Below are positions 32,658 to 41,316 of a stretch of DNA of 64,000 nucleotides, one piece after another. The notes under the pieces are model-generated. The model was not told where the DNA came from, made no database searches, and saw only the letters and a program-made list of their open reading frames with translations. The translations under genes and the position numbers were made by a program. Positions within the stretch are counted from its first letter, which is position 1. Every line of letters starts with the position of its first letter. The DNA is from Curtobacterium sp. ISL-83 (GTDB lineage Bacteria > Actinomycetota > Actinomycetes > Actinomycetales > Microbacteriaceae): assembly GCF_018613895.1 (NCBI RefSeq), contig NZ_JAGGPH010000007.1:496001-560000 (forward strand). Reading direction: 5' to 3'.

Positions 32658-33788
32658 ATGGACGAACCGGCAACAGGACCCGGCGCGTCGCGGATGACCG
32701 CGGAACGCGCCGTTCCGCGGGGTCCCCGGCCGACCCTCGTCGCCGTGGCGCGGCTCGCCGGTGTGGCCCCCTCCACGGCCTCCCTCGCGTTCAGCGGCAG
32801 TGGTCCGGTGTCCGAGGACGCGAAGGCCCGGGTGCTCGCTGCCGCGGCCGAACTCGGGTACGGCGGCCCGGACCCCCGTGCACGGTCGCTGCGACGCGGG
32901 CGCTCCGGCGTCATCGGCGTGGTCATGGACGAACGGCTGAGCGACGCCTTCCGCGACCCGGTCAACGTCCTGACGCTCGACGGCATCGCCGAGGTCGCGG
33001 GCGAGGCCGGTGCCTCCCTGCTCCTCGTCCGGAGCCCCCTGGACGACGAGCAAGGTCTCGGCCCGCTCGTCGACGCCCCGATGGACGCGGTCGTCCTGGT
33101 CGGCTGCAACGTCCGGATCGACCCGGCCGTCGCCGTGCTCCGCCGCCGGAACATCCCCGTCGTCGCGATCGAGGCCGACGACATCGAGGGCGCGGTCCCG
33201 ATCCAGCTCGACAACCGCGAGGCATCCCGTCGGGCGGCCGCCTTCCTCCGTGACCTCGGGCACACCGACGTCACCATCGTCACGCTCCCCCTGGACGGCT
33301 CGCACCGACGCGGTCCGATCGACGCCGAGCGTGAGGCCGAGGGGATCGGCTTCACCTCACTCGAGCGGTTGCGCGGTGTCCGCGGTGTCTACCCCGATTC
33401 TGTCGCGATCGAGGCGGCCGGCAGCTCCGTCGAAGAAGGCCGCATCGCCGGCGTCGCCCTGTTCGGCCCCGGCGGTGCACGACCGACCGCGGTCGTCGCG
33501 CAGAGCGACGTGCTCGCCGTCGGGGTGATCTCGGCCGCGCTCGACGCCGGACTGCGGGTGCCCGAGGACGTCAGCGTCGTGGGCTTCGACGGGATCCCAC
33601 TCGACGACAGCTTGATGCACCGGTCACCGATCCGGCAGCTGACCACGCTCGTGCAGCCCTTCGTGCAGAAGGGGCAGGCCGCGGCCCGCGCCGCACTCGC
33701 GATGCTCGAGGGCGAGGCCCCGCAGCCCGCGTCCTTCCGCTCGCAACTCCGGGTCGGCGACACGACCGCCCCACCGCCCGGCGCGTAG
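32658..33788 (+). CDS. LacI-family transcriptional regulator
   Basis: A 376-residue LacI/GalR regulator with a 25-residue extension before the DNA-binding domain. The helix-turn-helix is TLVAVARLAGVAPSTASLAF (about residues 26-45), then the hinge and a sugar-sensor domain with VSVVGFDGIPLDDS near the end. Compared with the usual ALR hinge motif it has ARSLRRGRSG. The adjacent 22-bp palindrome is probably its operator, and the divergent MFS gene its target. The ATG at 32658 sits 8 bases after a -10-like TACGCT and may be leaderless; an internal ATG (Met13) is an alternative start. Confidence 0.9.
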   Translation: MDEPATGPGASRMTAERAVPRGPRPTLVAVARLAGVAPSTASLAFSGSGPVSEDAKARVLAAAAELGYGGPDPRARSLRRGRSGVIGVVMDERLSDAFRDPVNVLTLDGIAEVAGEAGASLLLVRSPLDDEQGLGPLVDAPMDAVVLVGCNVRIDPAVAVLRRRNIPVVAIEADDIEGAVPIQLDNREASRRAAAFLRDLGHTDVTIVTLPLDGSHRRGPIDAEREAEGIGFTSLERLRGVRGVYPDSVAIEAAGSSVEEGRIAGVALFGPGGARPTAVVAQSDVLAVGVISAALDAGLRVPEDVSVVGFDGIPLDDSLMHRSPIRQLTTLVQPFVQKGQAAARAALAMLEGEAPQPASFRSQLRVGDTTAPPPGA

Positions 33789-33820
33789 GCACGCCCGTCG
33801 CGTCTCGCCCCCCCCTTGCG

Positions 33821-33860
33821 GACGGGAGGCACGGTGCGGGCCTGCCCCGCGCCTCCAGGC
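33821..33860. terminator. Degenerate member of the dispersed hairpin family
   Basis: GACGGGAGGC (33821-33830) and GCCTCC (33851-33856) with GC-rich inner pairs form a weaker version of the hairpins at 23542 and 61423. It lies between the convergent LacI and MATE genes (gap 33789-33891). Confidence 0.55.
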
Positions 33861-33891
33861 CGCCAGGGGGTCGCGGCGACCGCCGCCCGCG

Positions 33892-35226
33892 TCAGTGACG
33901 TGCGAGCGCGACCTCGATCCACCCCGGGCGGTGGGCCCGGAGGCCCAGGGTGACCGCCCGGATGCCGATGTACCCGAACGTGAACGCCGCCCAGAGCCCC
34001 GCGAGCGTGCCCCCGGCCCACCAGAGCAGCGGCAGGTACACGACGAGGTTCACCCCGCCCGCGATCGCGAGGTACCGGGCATCCCCGGCGCCGATGAGCA
34101 CCCCGTCGAGCACGAACACGTAGCCCGCGACCGGCATCCCCACCGCGATCAGGAGCAGGACGCCGGGCAGCTCGGAGCGGACCGCCGCGGAGTCCGAGAA
34201 GACCGGGCCGAGCACCCCGCTCGCGAGCAGTGTCAGCAGGCCGAGCAGGACACCACCGGCGAGCCCGAGCCGTACCAGGCGCGTCGTCACGAGCCTGACG
34301 CGCGGAGCATCGCGTGCGCCGAGTCCGTGGCCGACGAGCGCCTGCCCCGCGATCGCGAGTGCGTCGAGCGCGAACGCGAGGGTGGAGAACACCGTGAGGG
34401 CGACCTGGGTCGTCGCGAGTCCCGTCGTCCCGAGACCAGCAGCGCTCGACACCGTGGCGAGCATCGCGACCCGGAGCGACGCGGTCCGGAGGAACAACCA
34501 CGCACCCGAGCGCAGCGCGCGGACCACGCCGGACGCCCCGGGGCGGAGCGGCGCACCGACCCGGCGTGCGGCGCGGACGGCGATCACCACGTAGACGGCC
34601 GCCATCGCCCACTGGACGACGACGGTGCCGGCAGCGGACCCCTCGACGCCCCAGCCGACCCCGTAGATGAGCACCGCGTTCAGCAGGCCGTTCGCGACGA
34701 ACCCGACCGTGGCGACGACGAGCGGGGTGCGGGTGTCCTGCAGACCGCGGAGGAGCCCGGTCGACGCCGTCACCACGAGGATCCCGGGCAGGCCGACGAG
34801 CGAGAGCGTCAGGTACGCGGTCGCTGCTCCGGAGACCTCGGCGGACGCGCCGAACAGGGACACCAGGGGAGCGGCGAGGGGCCACCCGACGATCGCGAGC
34901 AGGACCCCGAGGCCCAGTGCGAGCCACATGCCGTCGACACCCGCGTGCACGGCGGCCCGCCGGTCCCCGCCGCCCAGGGCCCGCGCGACCGCGGGTGTCG
35001 TCGAGTACGCCAGGAAGACCAGGAGGCCCGTGACGGTCTGCAGGACGGCGCTCGCGAGCCCCACGGCGGCGAGGGACGACGCCCCCAGGTGACCGACGAG
35101 CGCGGTGTCCGTGAGCAGGAAGAGGGGCTCGACGACCAGGGCGCCGAGCGCCGGGACCGCCAAGCGCACGATGTCCCGGTCGACACGGCGGCGCTCCTGG
35201 CGAGCGAGGACGGGGGCATCGGGCAC
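33892..35226 (-). CDS. MATE-family efflux transporter (DinF type)
   Basis: A 444-residue multidrug and toxin extrusion transporter with 12 membrane segments, using a sodium or proton gradient. Signatures: LAVPALGALVVEPLFLLTDT in TM1, ALVGHLGASSLAAVGLA in TM2, STTPAVARALGGGDRRAA, and TASTGLLRGLQDTRTPL, which marks the DinF branch. No ATG fits; translation starts at GTG 35226, where a -10-like GAGAAT ends 6 bases before. Downstream is a hairpin shared with the convergent LacI gene. Substrate unknown. Confidence 0.9.
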   Translation of the reverse strand: MPDAPVLARQERRRVDRDIVRLAVPALGALVVEPLFLLTDTALVGHLGASSLAAVGLASAVLQTVTGLLVFLAYSTTPAVARALGGGDRRAAVHAGVDGMWLALGLGVLLAIVGWPLAAPLVSLFGASAEVSGAATAYLTLSLVGLPGILVVTASTGLLRGLQDTRTPLVVATVGFVANGLLNAVLIYGVGWGVEGSAAGTVVVQWAMAAVYVVIAVRAARRVGAPLRPGASGVVRALRSGAWLFLRTASLRVAMLATVSSAAGLGTTGLATTQVALTVFSTLAFALDALAIAGQALVGHGLGARDAPRVRLVTTRLVRLGLAGGVLLGLLTLLASGVLGPVFSDSAAVRSELPGVLLLIAVGMPVAGYVFVLDGVLIGAGDARYLAIAGGVNLVVYLPLLWWAGGTLAGLWAAFTFGYIGIRAVTLGLRAHRPGWIEVALARH

Positions 35227-35276
35227 CGGACCATTCTCGCGTCGGTGGTCCTGCCCGTGCGCCGCGGGCCGGTCGG

Positions 35277-36614
35277 TCAGCGCATCCGGGGCTCGGCGGG
35301 GACCGCGGCGGTGGCGGCCCGGTCGTCCTCGGACGCCGCGGGGGTCACGGGGTCGGTGCCGCGTGCCCGGCCGACCAGGTCCATGAGGTGGTAGACCACG
35401 ATCGCCGCGACGGTGCCGACGATGATGCCGCCGAAGCTCGCACCGCCGAACGAGAACGTGAAGTCGGCGATGCCCATGATGAGCGCGATGCCCGCCGTGA
35501 GCTGGTTCTTCGGCTTCGCGAAGTCGACGCGGTTCTCCACCCAGATGCGGATGCCGATGACGCCGATCAGGCCGTAGAGCGCCGTCGTCGCACCGCCGAG
35601 CACCCCCGCCGGGACCGACGAGATGACCGCGCCGATCTTCGGCGAGAGCCCGAGCAGCACCGCGGCGAACGCGGCCACCCAGTACGCGGCCGTCGAGAAC
35701 ACGCGGGTCGCGGCCATCACGCCGATGTTCTCGCCGTAGGTCGTGGTCGCCGAGCCGCCGCCGAAACCGGCCAGCACGGTCGAGACGCCGTCGGCGAAGA
35801 GCGCGCGCCCGGTGAGCGGCGTGAGGTCCCGGCCGGTGAGCTGGCCGACGCCCTTGACGTGCCCGACGTTCTCGGCGACGAGCGCCAGCACGACGGGGAC
35901 GAACCCGAGGTAGATCGGGAGCTGCGCCGGGTCGAAGGACGGGGTGGTGAACGTCGGCAGGCCGATCCACGCGGCCTTGCTCGCCGCGGTGAAGTCCACC
36001 TGGCCCGCCAGCAGCGCCGCGAGGTACCCGACGACGACCCCGATGACGATCGAGAGCCGACCGAGCAGCCCCTTGAACAGCACCGTGACCAGGATGATCG
36101 CGGCGAGCGTGATCACCGCGATGACCGGCGACTTCGTGAAGTTGTCGCGTGCCGCCGGCGCCAGGTTGAAGCCGATCAGCGCGACGATCGCGCCGGAGAC
36201 CACCGGTGGCATCAGGCGGTCGATCCACCCGGCGCCCGCCAGGTGCACGACGAGCCCGACGACGGCCAGGAGCGCGCCGACCACGATGATCCCGGAGAGC
36301 GCGAGCGGGATGCCGCCGATCTTCGTCGCGGCACCGATCGGTGCGATGAAGGCGAACGACGACCCGAGGTAGCTCGGCAGGCGGTTCCCGGTGATCAGCA
36401 GGAAGAGGATCGTCCCGATGCCGCTGAACAGCAGGGTGGTGGACGGCGGGAAGCCCGTCAGGAGCGGCACCAGGAACGTCGCGCCGAACATCGCGACGAC
36501 GTGCTGCACGCCGAGCCCGATCGTCCGTCCCCACGTCAGCCGTTCGTCCGGCGCCACGATCGTCGTCGCGGAGACGGTCGCGCCGTCCCCGTGCAGCTTC
36601 CACGGAAGTCCCAT
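35277..36614 (-). CDS. Uracil/xanthine permease (NCS2 family)
   Basis: A 445-residue nucleobase:cation symporter-2 of the UraA type, importing uracil or a related base. After the short N-terminus with WKLHGDG, TM1 region has TWGRTIGLGVQHVVAMFGAT, where His of QHVVAMFGA is the family hallmark. The substrate motifs are ALVAENVGHVKGVGQLTGRD (TM8, Glu for base binding) and GGGSATTTYGENIGVMAATR (TM10, second Glu). Fourteen segments are expected. The C-terminal 30 residues are Ala/Asp-rich. A single-gene unit diverging from the M13 peptidase gene. Confidence 0.94.
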   Translation of the reverse strand: MGLPWKLHGDGATVSATTIVAPDERLTWGRTIGLGVQHVVAMFGATFLVPLLTGFPPSTTLLFSGIGTILFLLITGNRLPSYLGSSFAFIAPIGAATKIGGIPLALSGIIVVGALLAVVGLVVHLAGAGWIDRLMPPVVSGAIVALIGFNLAPAARDNFTKSPVIAVITLAAIILVTVLFKGLLGRLSIVIGVVVGYLAALLAGQVDFTAASKAAWIGLPTFTTPSFDPAQLPIYLGFVPVVLALVAENVGHVKGVGQLTGRDLTPLTGRALFADGVSTVLAGFGGGSATTTYGENIGVMAATRVFSTAAYWVAAFAAVLLGLSPKIGAVISSVPAGVLGGATTALYGLIGVIGIRIWVENRVDFAKPKNQLTAGIALIMGIADFTFSFGGASFGGIIVGTVAAIVVYHLMDLVGRARGTDPVTPAASEDDRAATAAVPAEPRMR

Positions 36615-36701
36615 GCGATGACCGTACCGGCAGGGATGTGCCCGTGACGGCCGCGGTCGACGCCCACCGCACCCGTGGGGACGGTGGCTATCGTGGACCG
36701 C

Positions 36702-38666
36702 ATGACCGACGTCGCGCGTCCCTCCGGCATCCACACCGACGAACTCGACGCCGCGGTGCGTCCGCAGGACGACCTGTACCAGCACGTCAACGGCTCGTGG
36801 GTCGCGGCGACGCCCATCCCCGACGACAAGGCACGGTACGGCTCCTTCACGGTGCTGGCCGAGGCTGCCGAGGTGGCCGTCCGCGACATCATCGAGCGCT
36901 CCCAGCTCGCCGAGCCGGGCACCGAGGCCCGCAAGGTCGGCGACCTGTACACGTCCTTCACCGACGAGCAGCGCCTCGAAGCCCTGGGCACCGCGCCCAT
37001 CGAGCCGCTCCTGGCCGAGATCGCCGCGATCGACTCGGTCGAGGGCGTCGTGCGGATGGTCGGACGCTTCGAGCGACTCGGGCTGCCGAGCTTCCTGCAG
37101 CTCTTCGTCGACAACGACCCGGGCGACCCGGAGTCGTACATCGTCTTCCTCGAGCAGTCCGGGCTCGGCCTGCCCGACGAGTCCTACTACCGCGAAGAGC
37201 GGTTCGCGGACATCCGGACGAAGTACCGCGAGTTCGTCGCCGCGATGTTCCCGCTCGCCGGGTTCGCCGACGCGGGTGAGCGGACCGAGCACGTCATCGC
37301 CCTCGAGACCGCGCTGGCCGAGGTGCACTGGGACAACGTGACCACCCGGGACAGCCAGAAGACCTACAACAAGCTGCCCTGGGCCGAGGTCGCCGCGCTC
37401 GCGCGGGACATCGACCTGCGCCAGTGGTGGGAAGCGATCGACGCGCCCGTCGGGGCCTTCGAGACGGTCGTCGTCCGGGAGCCGTCCTTCGTGACCGGCC
37501 TGGCGGCGCTGCTGCAGTCGCGGTCGGTGGACGTCTGGAAGGACTGGCTGCGCTGGCAGGTGATCCGCGCCTCCGCGGCGTACCTGACCAGTGCCTTCTC
37601 GGCGACCAACTTCTCGTTCTACGGCACCGCGCTCACGGGCGCACCGAAGCAGCGCGAACGGTGGAAGCGCGGCGTCTCCCTGGTCGAGGGCGCCATGGGC
37701 GAGGCCGTCGGACGCATCTACGTGCAGGAGCACTTCGACGAGACCTCGAAGGCGACGATGGACGACCTCGTGGCGAACCTGGTCGAGGCCTACCGGCAGA
37801 GCATCACCGGACTCGACTGGATGACCGACGAGACCCGCGCCCGCGCGCTCGACAAGCTGTCGAAGTTCACCCCGAAGATCGGCTACCCGGTGCGGTGGCG
37901 GGACTACTCGGCGCTCGAGGTCACGCCGGACGACCTGCTCGGCAACGTCCGGGCCGTCGCCTCGTTCCAGGTCGACCGGGAGCTCGGCAAGATCGGGAAG
38001 CCGATCGACCGCGACGAGTGGTTCATGACGCCGCAGACGATCAACGCGTACTACAACCCGGGCTTCAACGAGATCGTGTTCCCGGCCGCCATCCTGCAGT
38101 TCCCGTTCTTCGACGCCGGGCGCGACGCCGCCGCGAACTACGGCGCGATCGGCGCGGTCATCGGCCACGAGATCGGCCACGGCTTCGACGACCAGGGCTC
38201 GCAGTACGACGGCGACGGCCGCCTGCAGAACTGGTGGACCGAGGCCGACCGGACGGCGTTCGAGGAGCGGACGAAGGCACTCATCGCCCAGTACGACGCC
38301 CTGGTGCCGACCGAGGTGCCCGACGGACACGTCAACGGGGCGCTGACCATCGGCGAGAACATCGGTGACCTCGGCGGCCTGTCGATCGCGTGGAAGGCGT
38401 ACCTGCTGTCCCTCGACGGCCAGGAACCCCCGGTGATCGAGGGGATGACCGGAGCCGAGCGCTTCTTCCTCAGCTGGGCGCAGGCCTGGCGCATGGCGAT
38501 CCGCCCGGAGGAGGCAGCGCGCCTGCTGTCGATCGACCCGCACTCGCCGAACGAGTTCCGGTGCAACCAGGTCGTCCGCAACATCGACGGCTTCTACGAG
38601 ACCTTCGGCGTGACCGAGCGGGACGCGATGTACCTCGACCCCGCCGAACGCGTCGCCATCTGGTGA
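36702..38666 (+). CDS. M13-family zinc metallopeptidase (PepO/neprilysin-like)
   Basis: A 654-residue zinc endopeptidase. The zinc site is HEIGH (His489, Glu490, His493 in GHEIGHGFDDQG) with the third ligand Glu552 in GENIGDLGGL. The substrate-binding NAYYNP and the C-terminal CNxxx(W)-like FRCNQVVRNIDGFYE are present. It has no signal peptide or membrane anchor, so it is a soluble, cytoplasmic PepO, as in many actinobacteria. The ATG at 36702 follows a -10-like TATCGT by 7 bases, which suggests a leaderless message. It overlaps the next gene by one base (TGATG). Confidence 0.95.
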   Translation: MTDVARPSGIHTDELDAAVRPQDDLYQHVNGSWVAATPIPDDKARYGSFTVLAEAAEVAVRDIIERSQLAEPGTEARKVGDLYTSFTDEQRLEALGTAPIEPLLAEIAAIDSVEGVVRMVGRFERLGLPSFLQLFVDNDPGDPESYIVFLEQSGLGLPDESYYREERFADIRTKYREFVAAMFPLAGFADAGERTEHVIALETALAEVHWDNVTTRDSQKTYNKLPWAEVAALARDIDLRQWWEAIDAPVGAFETVVVREPSFVTGLAALLQSRSVDVWKDWLRWQVIRASAAYLTSAFSATNFSFYGTALTGAPKQRERWKRGVSLVEGAMGEAVGRIYVQEHFDETSKATMDDLVANLVEAYRQSITGLDWMTDETRARALDKLSKFTPKIGYPVRWRDYSALEVTPDDLLGNVRAVASFQVDRELGKIGKPIDRDEWFMTPQTINAYYNPGFNEIVFPAAILQFPFFDAGRDAAANYGAIGAVIGHEIGHGFDDQGSQYDGDGRLQNWWTEADRTAFEERTKALIAQYDALVPTEVPDGHVNGALTIGENIGDLGGLSIAWKAYLLSLDGQEPPVIEGMTGAERFFLSWAQAWRMAIRPEEAARLLSIDPHSPNEFRCNQVVRNIDGFYETFGVTERDAMYLDPAERVAIW

Positions 38667-39604
38667 TGACCGAGCCGGACGCGGCTCCGTCGTCGCGACG
38701 CAGGCGACCAGACGGCCGCGCCGGCGGAGGGGGCCGCACGCGCGGTCGTCACCGGGGCGGTGCCGAGGAACGGTTCTCGGCCACGATCGAGGCCCTCGGT
38801 GCGCTCGCGGTCGACGGCGCCGGGGTGAGTGCCTCGGTGATCGACACGTCGAGCGGGAAGGCGCTGCTCGCGGTCGACGACACCCTCGTGCAGCCCGTCG
38901 CGAGTCTCGGGCGGGTGCTGCTCCTGATCGAGGTGGCGGCGCGGCTCGAGGACGGTCGTCTGCACGGGGACCGCCTGCAGCGCATGGCACGGGACACCGC
39001 CACGGGCGCGGGGCTCTGGCAGTTCCTGCAGGAGCCGACGATGCAGGTCCCCGACCTCGCCACCCTCGTCGGCGCGAACGCTGACGCCTGGGCGATGAAC
39101 GCGCTCCTCTCGACCGTCGGGATCGACGCGGTCCGCGAGCGGGCGGAGGCCCTGGGGATCGAGCGCACCGCCCTGATCGACCGCGTCCGTGACCGCCGCG
39201 GTCCGGACGACGCCCCCGACGCCTCGGTCGCGCCGACCGGGGAGCTCAGCTGGTTGATGCGGGGACTCGCGCTCGGGGAGGTCGTCGACGAAGCCGTCTC
39301 GAACCGGGTGCTCGGCTGGTTGTCGCTCGCGAGCGACCTGAGCCTGGTCGCGGGCGCCTTCGGGTTGGACCCGCTCGCGCACCGGGCGCTCGACCACGGG
39401 TTGCAGTCCGTGGCGGTCACCGGGTCGAGCACCGGGGTCCGTGCCGAGGCCGGGATCCTGCGCGGCCCCGGTTCGTCGGTGAGCTACGCGGTGACCGTGA
39501 CGTTCGACGACGACTCGCTGCAGCGACGGCTCGCGGTCATCGAGGCCCTGCGCACCATGGGCACCGAGGTCCTCGAAGCCGTGCACGTCCCTGTTCAGCG
39601 CTGA
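38666..39604 (+). CDS. Beta-lactamase-like serine hydrolase fold lacking the SxxK lysine
   Basis: A 312-residue protein of the class A beta-lactamase-related family (PF13354-like). After an Arg/Gly-rich start (about 35 residues) it has SASVIDTSSGKALLAVDD, then LVQPVASLGRVLLLIEVAARL. In active members this segment reads SxxK; here the Ser is followed by Leu-Gly-Arg, so the general-base Lys is replaced by Arg. No signal peptide is visible, so penicillin-type substrates are unlikely. It may be inactive or have another role. It is translationally coupled to the M13 peptidase gene (TGATG) and ends in a 10-bp overlap with the convergent gene. Confidence 0.82.
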   Translation: MTEPDAAPSSRRRRPDGRAGGGGRTRGRHRGGAEERFSATIEALGALAVDGAGVSASVIDTSSGKALLAVDDTLVQPVASLGRVLLLIEVAARLEDGRLHGDRLQRMARDTATGAGLWQFLQEPTMQVPDLATLVGANADAWAMNALLSTVGIDAVRERAEALGIERTALIDRVRDRRGPDDAPDASVAPTGELSWLMRGLALGEVVDEAVSNRVLGWLSLASDLSLVAGAFGLDPLAHRALDHGLQSVAVTGSSTGVRAEAGILRGPGSSVSYAVTVTFDDDSLQRRLAVIEALRTMGTEVLEAVHVPVQR

Positions 39605-40461
39605 CCGAAGGCGACCGTGGTGCCGTCCGTCCGGCTCCCGACCAACGTGCGGACCCATTCGTCGAAGCGCTGCCGCAGCACCTGTGCCGTGATGCCGGGG
39701 TGGCCGATCCCTGCGTAGTTCTCCGCCCACGTCTCCACGTAGGTGTCCGCACGGGCTGCGGCCACGACGTCCCAGGCTCGCACGTCGGGCAGGGTGCGTC
39801 CGGCGTGCTGCTCGTAGCTCCGCAGGAACCGGTCCGCGGCGTCCGTCGAACCGAGCAGGACGAGGTCCTGCCGGCACCAGGCGACGTCCACCCCGCGCGG
39901 TGCCGATCGCGCTCCCGACCAGTCGACGATGCCGGCCAGGTGCTCGCCGGACCACACGGTGTTGCCGCTCCAGAAGTCGCCGTGGGTGAGGACCCGGTCG
40001 GTGCGCACCCCGGACCACGCCCGGTGGGCCGCCGCGGCGAGGCGCCCGGCACGCAGCGTCGGGGCGCGGACGTCGTCCGGCAGCCCGCTCGGGTCGAGTC
40101 GGTGCACGGCGGCCAGCGCGGTGCCCATCCGGAGGCCGATGGTCACCGGGTCGAGATCGGTCCCGGGCGGACCGCCGGGGAGCGCGGTGGTGACGATGAG
40201 GGGCAGTCCGTCCACGTCTCCGTGGGCGACGAGCCGTGGTGCCAGGTCGCCGAGCGGGCCGAGTCGGCGGAGGACGTCGAGCTCCCGGACGACCGCGTCG
40301 TCCCCCCGCGGGAACACCCGCACGACCAGGGAAGCGTCGGCGTCGCGCACCAGGACCGTGCGGGCGTGCTGCCCGCCGGTGAGCACCCGGTCGAGCACGA
40401 GCGGGCGCCCGACGATCCGTGCGGCGGCGTCGACGAGTCCGGGCAGCGGGATGTGGTCCAT
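39595..40461 (-). CDS. Aminoglycoside-phosphotransferase-fold kinase
   Basis: A 288-residue phosphotransferase of the APH family. The catalytic loop is THGDFWSGNTVW (HGDxxxxN, catalytic Asp) and the metal-binding motif is GIVDWSGARSAPRGVDVAW. The N-terminal lobe has TGGQHARTVLVRDADASLVV and RELDVLRRLGP. The fold serves many small-molecule kinases, so antibiotic resistance should not be assumed. The start is the ATG at 40461. Its stop codon overlaps that of the plus-strand gene in a palindrome. Confidence 0.88.
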   Translation of the reverse strand: MDHIPLPGLVDAAARIVGRPLVLDRVLTGGQHARTVLVRDADASLVVRVFPRGDDAVVRELDVLRRLGPLGDLAPRLVAHGDVDGLPLIVTTALPGGPPGTDLDPVTIGLRMGTALAAVHRLDPSGLPDDVRAPTLRAGRLAAAAHRAWSGVRTDRVLTHGDFWSGNTVWSGEHLAGIVDWSGARSAPRGVDVAWCRQDLVLLGSTDAADRFLRSYEQHAGRTLPDVRAWDVVAAARADTYVETWAENYAGIGHPGITAQVLRQRFDEWVRTLVGSRTDGTTVAFGQR

Positions 40462-40576
40462 GGCGGGCGACAGCCTACGGCGCGGTGTTGGATCGGCGGC
40501 AGGTGCCGACGACGGTCGGTCCGCCGGACCCGGACGCCCTCGCGCAGCAGACGAGGCACGATGATCGGAGGCGATC

Positions 40577-40921
40577 GTGACGAAGTACCTCATCTCGTTC
40601 GACGAGGGCACGATGGTGTTCCCGATGGCCGACCTGCCCGCGGTGGCCGAGGCGACCCACCGGGTGCTCCGCGCCGCGAAGGCCGCGGGCGTGTGGGTCT
40701 TCGGCGGCGGCCTGCTCGAGCCGTCCACCGGCGCACTGGTCGACACCGACGGCACCGTGCACGACCCGGCGACGCGGCCCGGCAAGGAGACGTTCATCGG
40801 GGGCTTCGCCATCGTCGACGTCGCCACCCGGGACGACGCACTGCACTGGGCGGCCCGGTTCGCCGAGAGCTGCCGGTGCCAGCAGGAGGTCCGGGAGTTC
40901 TTGGACGACCCCGAGTCGTGA
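40577..40921 (+). CDS. YCII-related (DGPF-like) domain protein
   Basis: A 114-residue single-domain YCII-like protein, a dimeric ferredoxin-like fold found beside ECF sigma factors and other genes. It begins TKYLISFDEGTMVFP and has ETFIGGFAIVDVATRDDAL, matching YCII proteins, including the central conserved GGF...V region. GTG start with CGGAGG 5 bases ahead. No ECF sigma gene is adjacent. Function unknown. Confidence 0.82.
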   Translation: MTKYLISFDEGTMVFPMADLPAVAEATHRVLRAAKAAGVWVFGGGLLEPSTGALVDTDGTVHDPATRPGKETFIGGFAIVDVATRDDALHWAARFAESCRCQQEVREFLDDPES

Positions 40922-40925
40922 TCAC

Positions 40926-40942
40926 CGCGCCCTGACGGCGCG
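40926..40942 (+). terminator. Short hairpin after the YCII-like gene
   Basis: CGCGCC (40926-40931) and GGCGCG (40937-40942) form a 6-bp stem with a 5-base loop, 5 bases after the stop codon; the rest of the 93-base gap to 41015 shows only the next ribosome site. Confidence 0.4.
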
Positions 40943-41014
40943 CCTCGGCCGATCCCCAGGCACCACGAGCACACTCACCAACAGTCCAGCAGACACGAGC
41001 GACGGAGGTCGGAC

Positions 41015-41290
41015 ATGGCAGGCAAGCACGAGCAGGCACGCGGCGACGAGGGTCGTTCCGACGGCGTCGAGGCGCGCGCGGGGTCCTTCACGGACAGTGA
41101 GATCCCCGGCGACGTGCCCGTGCCGAACGACGAACCGGCGGGCGAGTTCGTCTCGAGCGACATCCCGGGCGAGGTCCGCCCGACGGGTGGCGACGGCGAG
41201 GGCGAGTACGTCGAGTCCGAGATCCCCGGCGAGGTCGAGCCGACCCCGTCCGGCGAGGTCGGGCACTACACGGACCGCGACCAGGGCTGA
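41015..41290 (+). CDS. Acidic repeat protein, 91 residues (hypothetical)
   Basis: A small hydrophilic, highly acidic protein built on an exact 20-residue period: GSFTDSEIPGDVP (from residue 23), GEFVSSDIPGEVRP (43), GEYVESEIPGEVEP (63) and a degenerate GHYTDRDQG (83). The consensus is G-x-aromatic-x-x-S-(E/D)-I-P-G-(E/D)-V. There is no signal peptide or membrane helix, so it is probably disordered and cytoplasmic. A clear GGAGG lies 7 bases before the ATG. It is flanked by the YCII-like gene and a convergent NUDIX gene. No known family is recognised. Confidence 0.75.
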   Translation: MAGKHEQARGDEGRSDGVEARAGSFTDSEIPGDVPVPNDEPAGEFVSSDIPGEVRPTGGDGEGEYVESEIPGEVEPTPSGEVGHYTDRDQG

Positions 41291-41316
41291 CGGTCGGTCG
41301 ACACCGGGCCCGAGGC

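Noticed and set aside
39595-40461. Aminoglycoside resistance gene
   Set aside because: Only the general APH fold is seen; such kinases have many substrates and no resistance context exists here.
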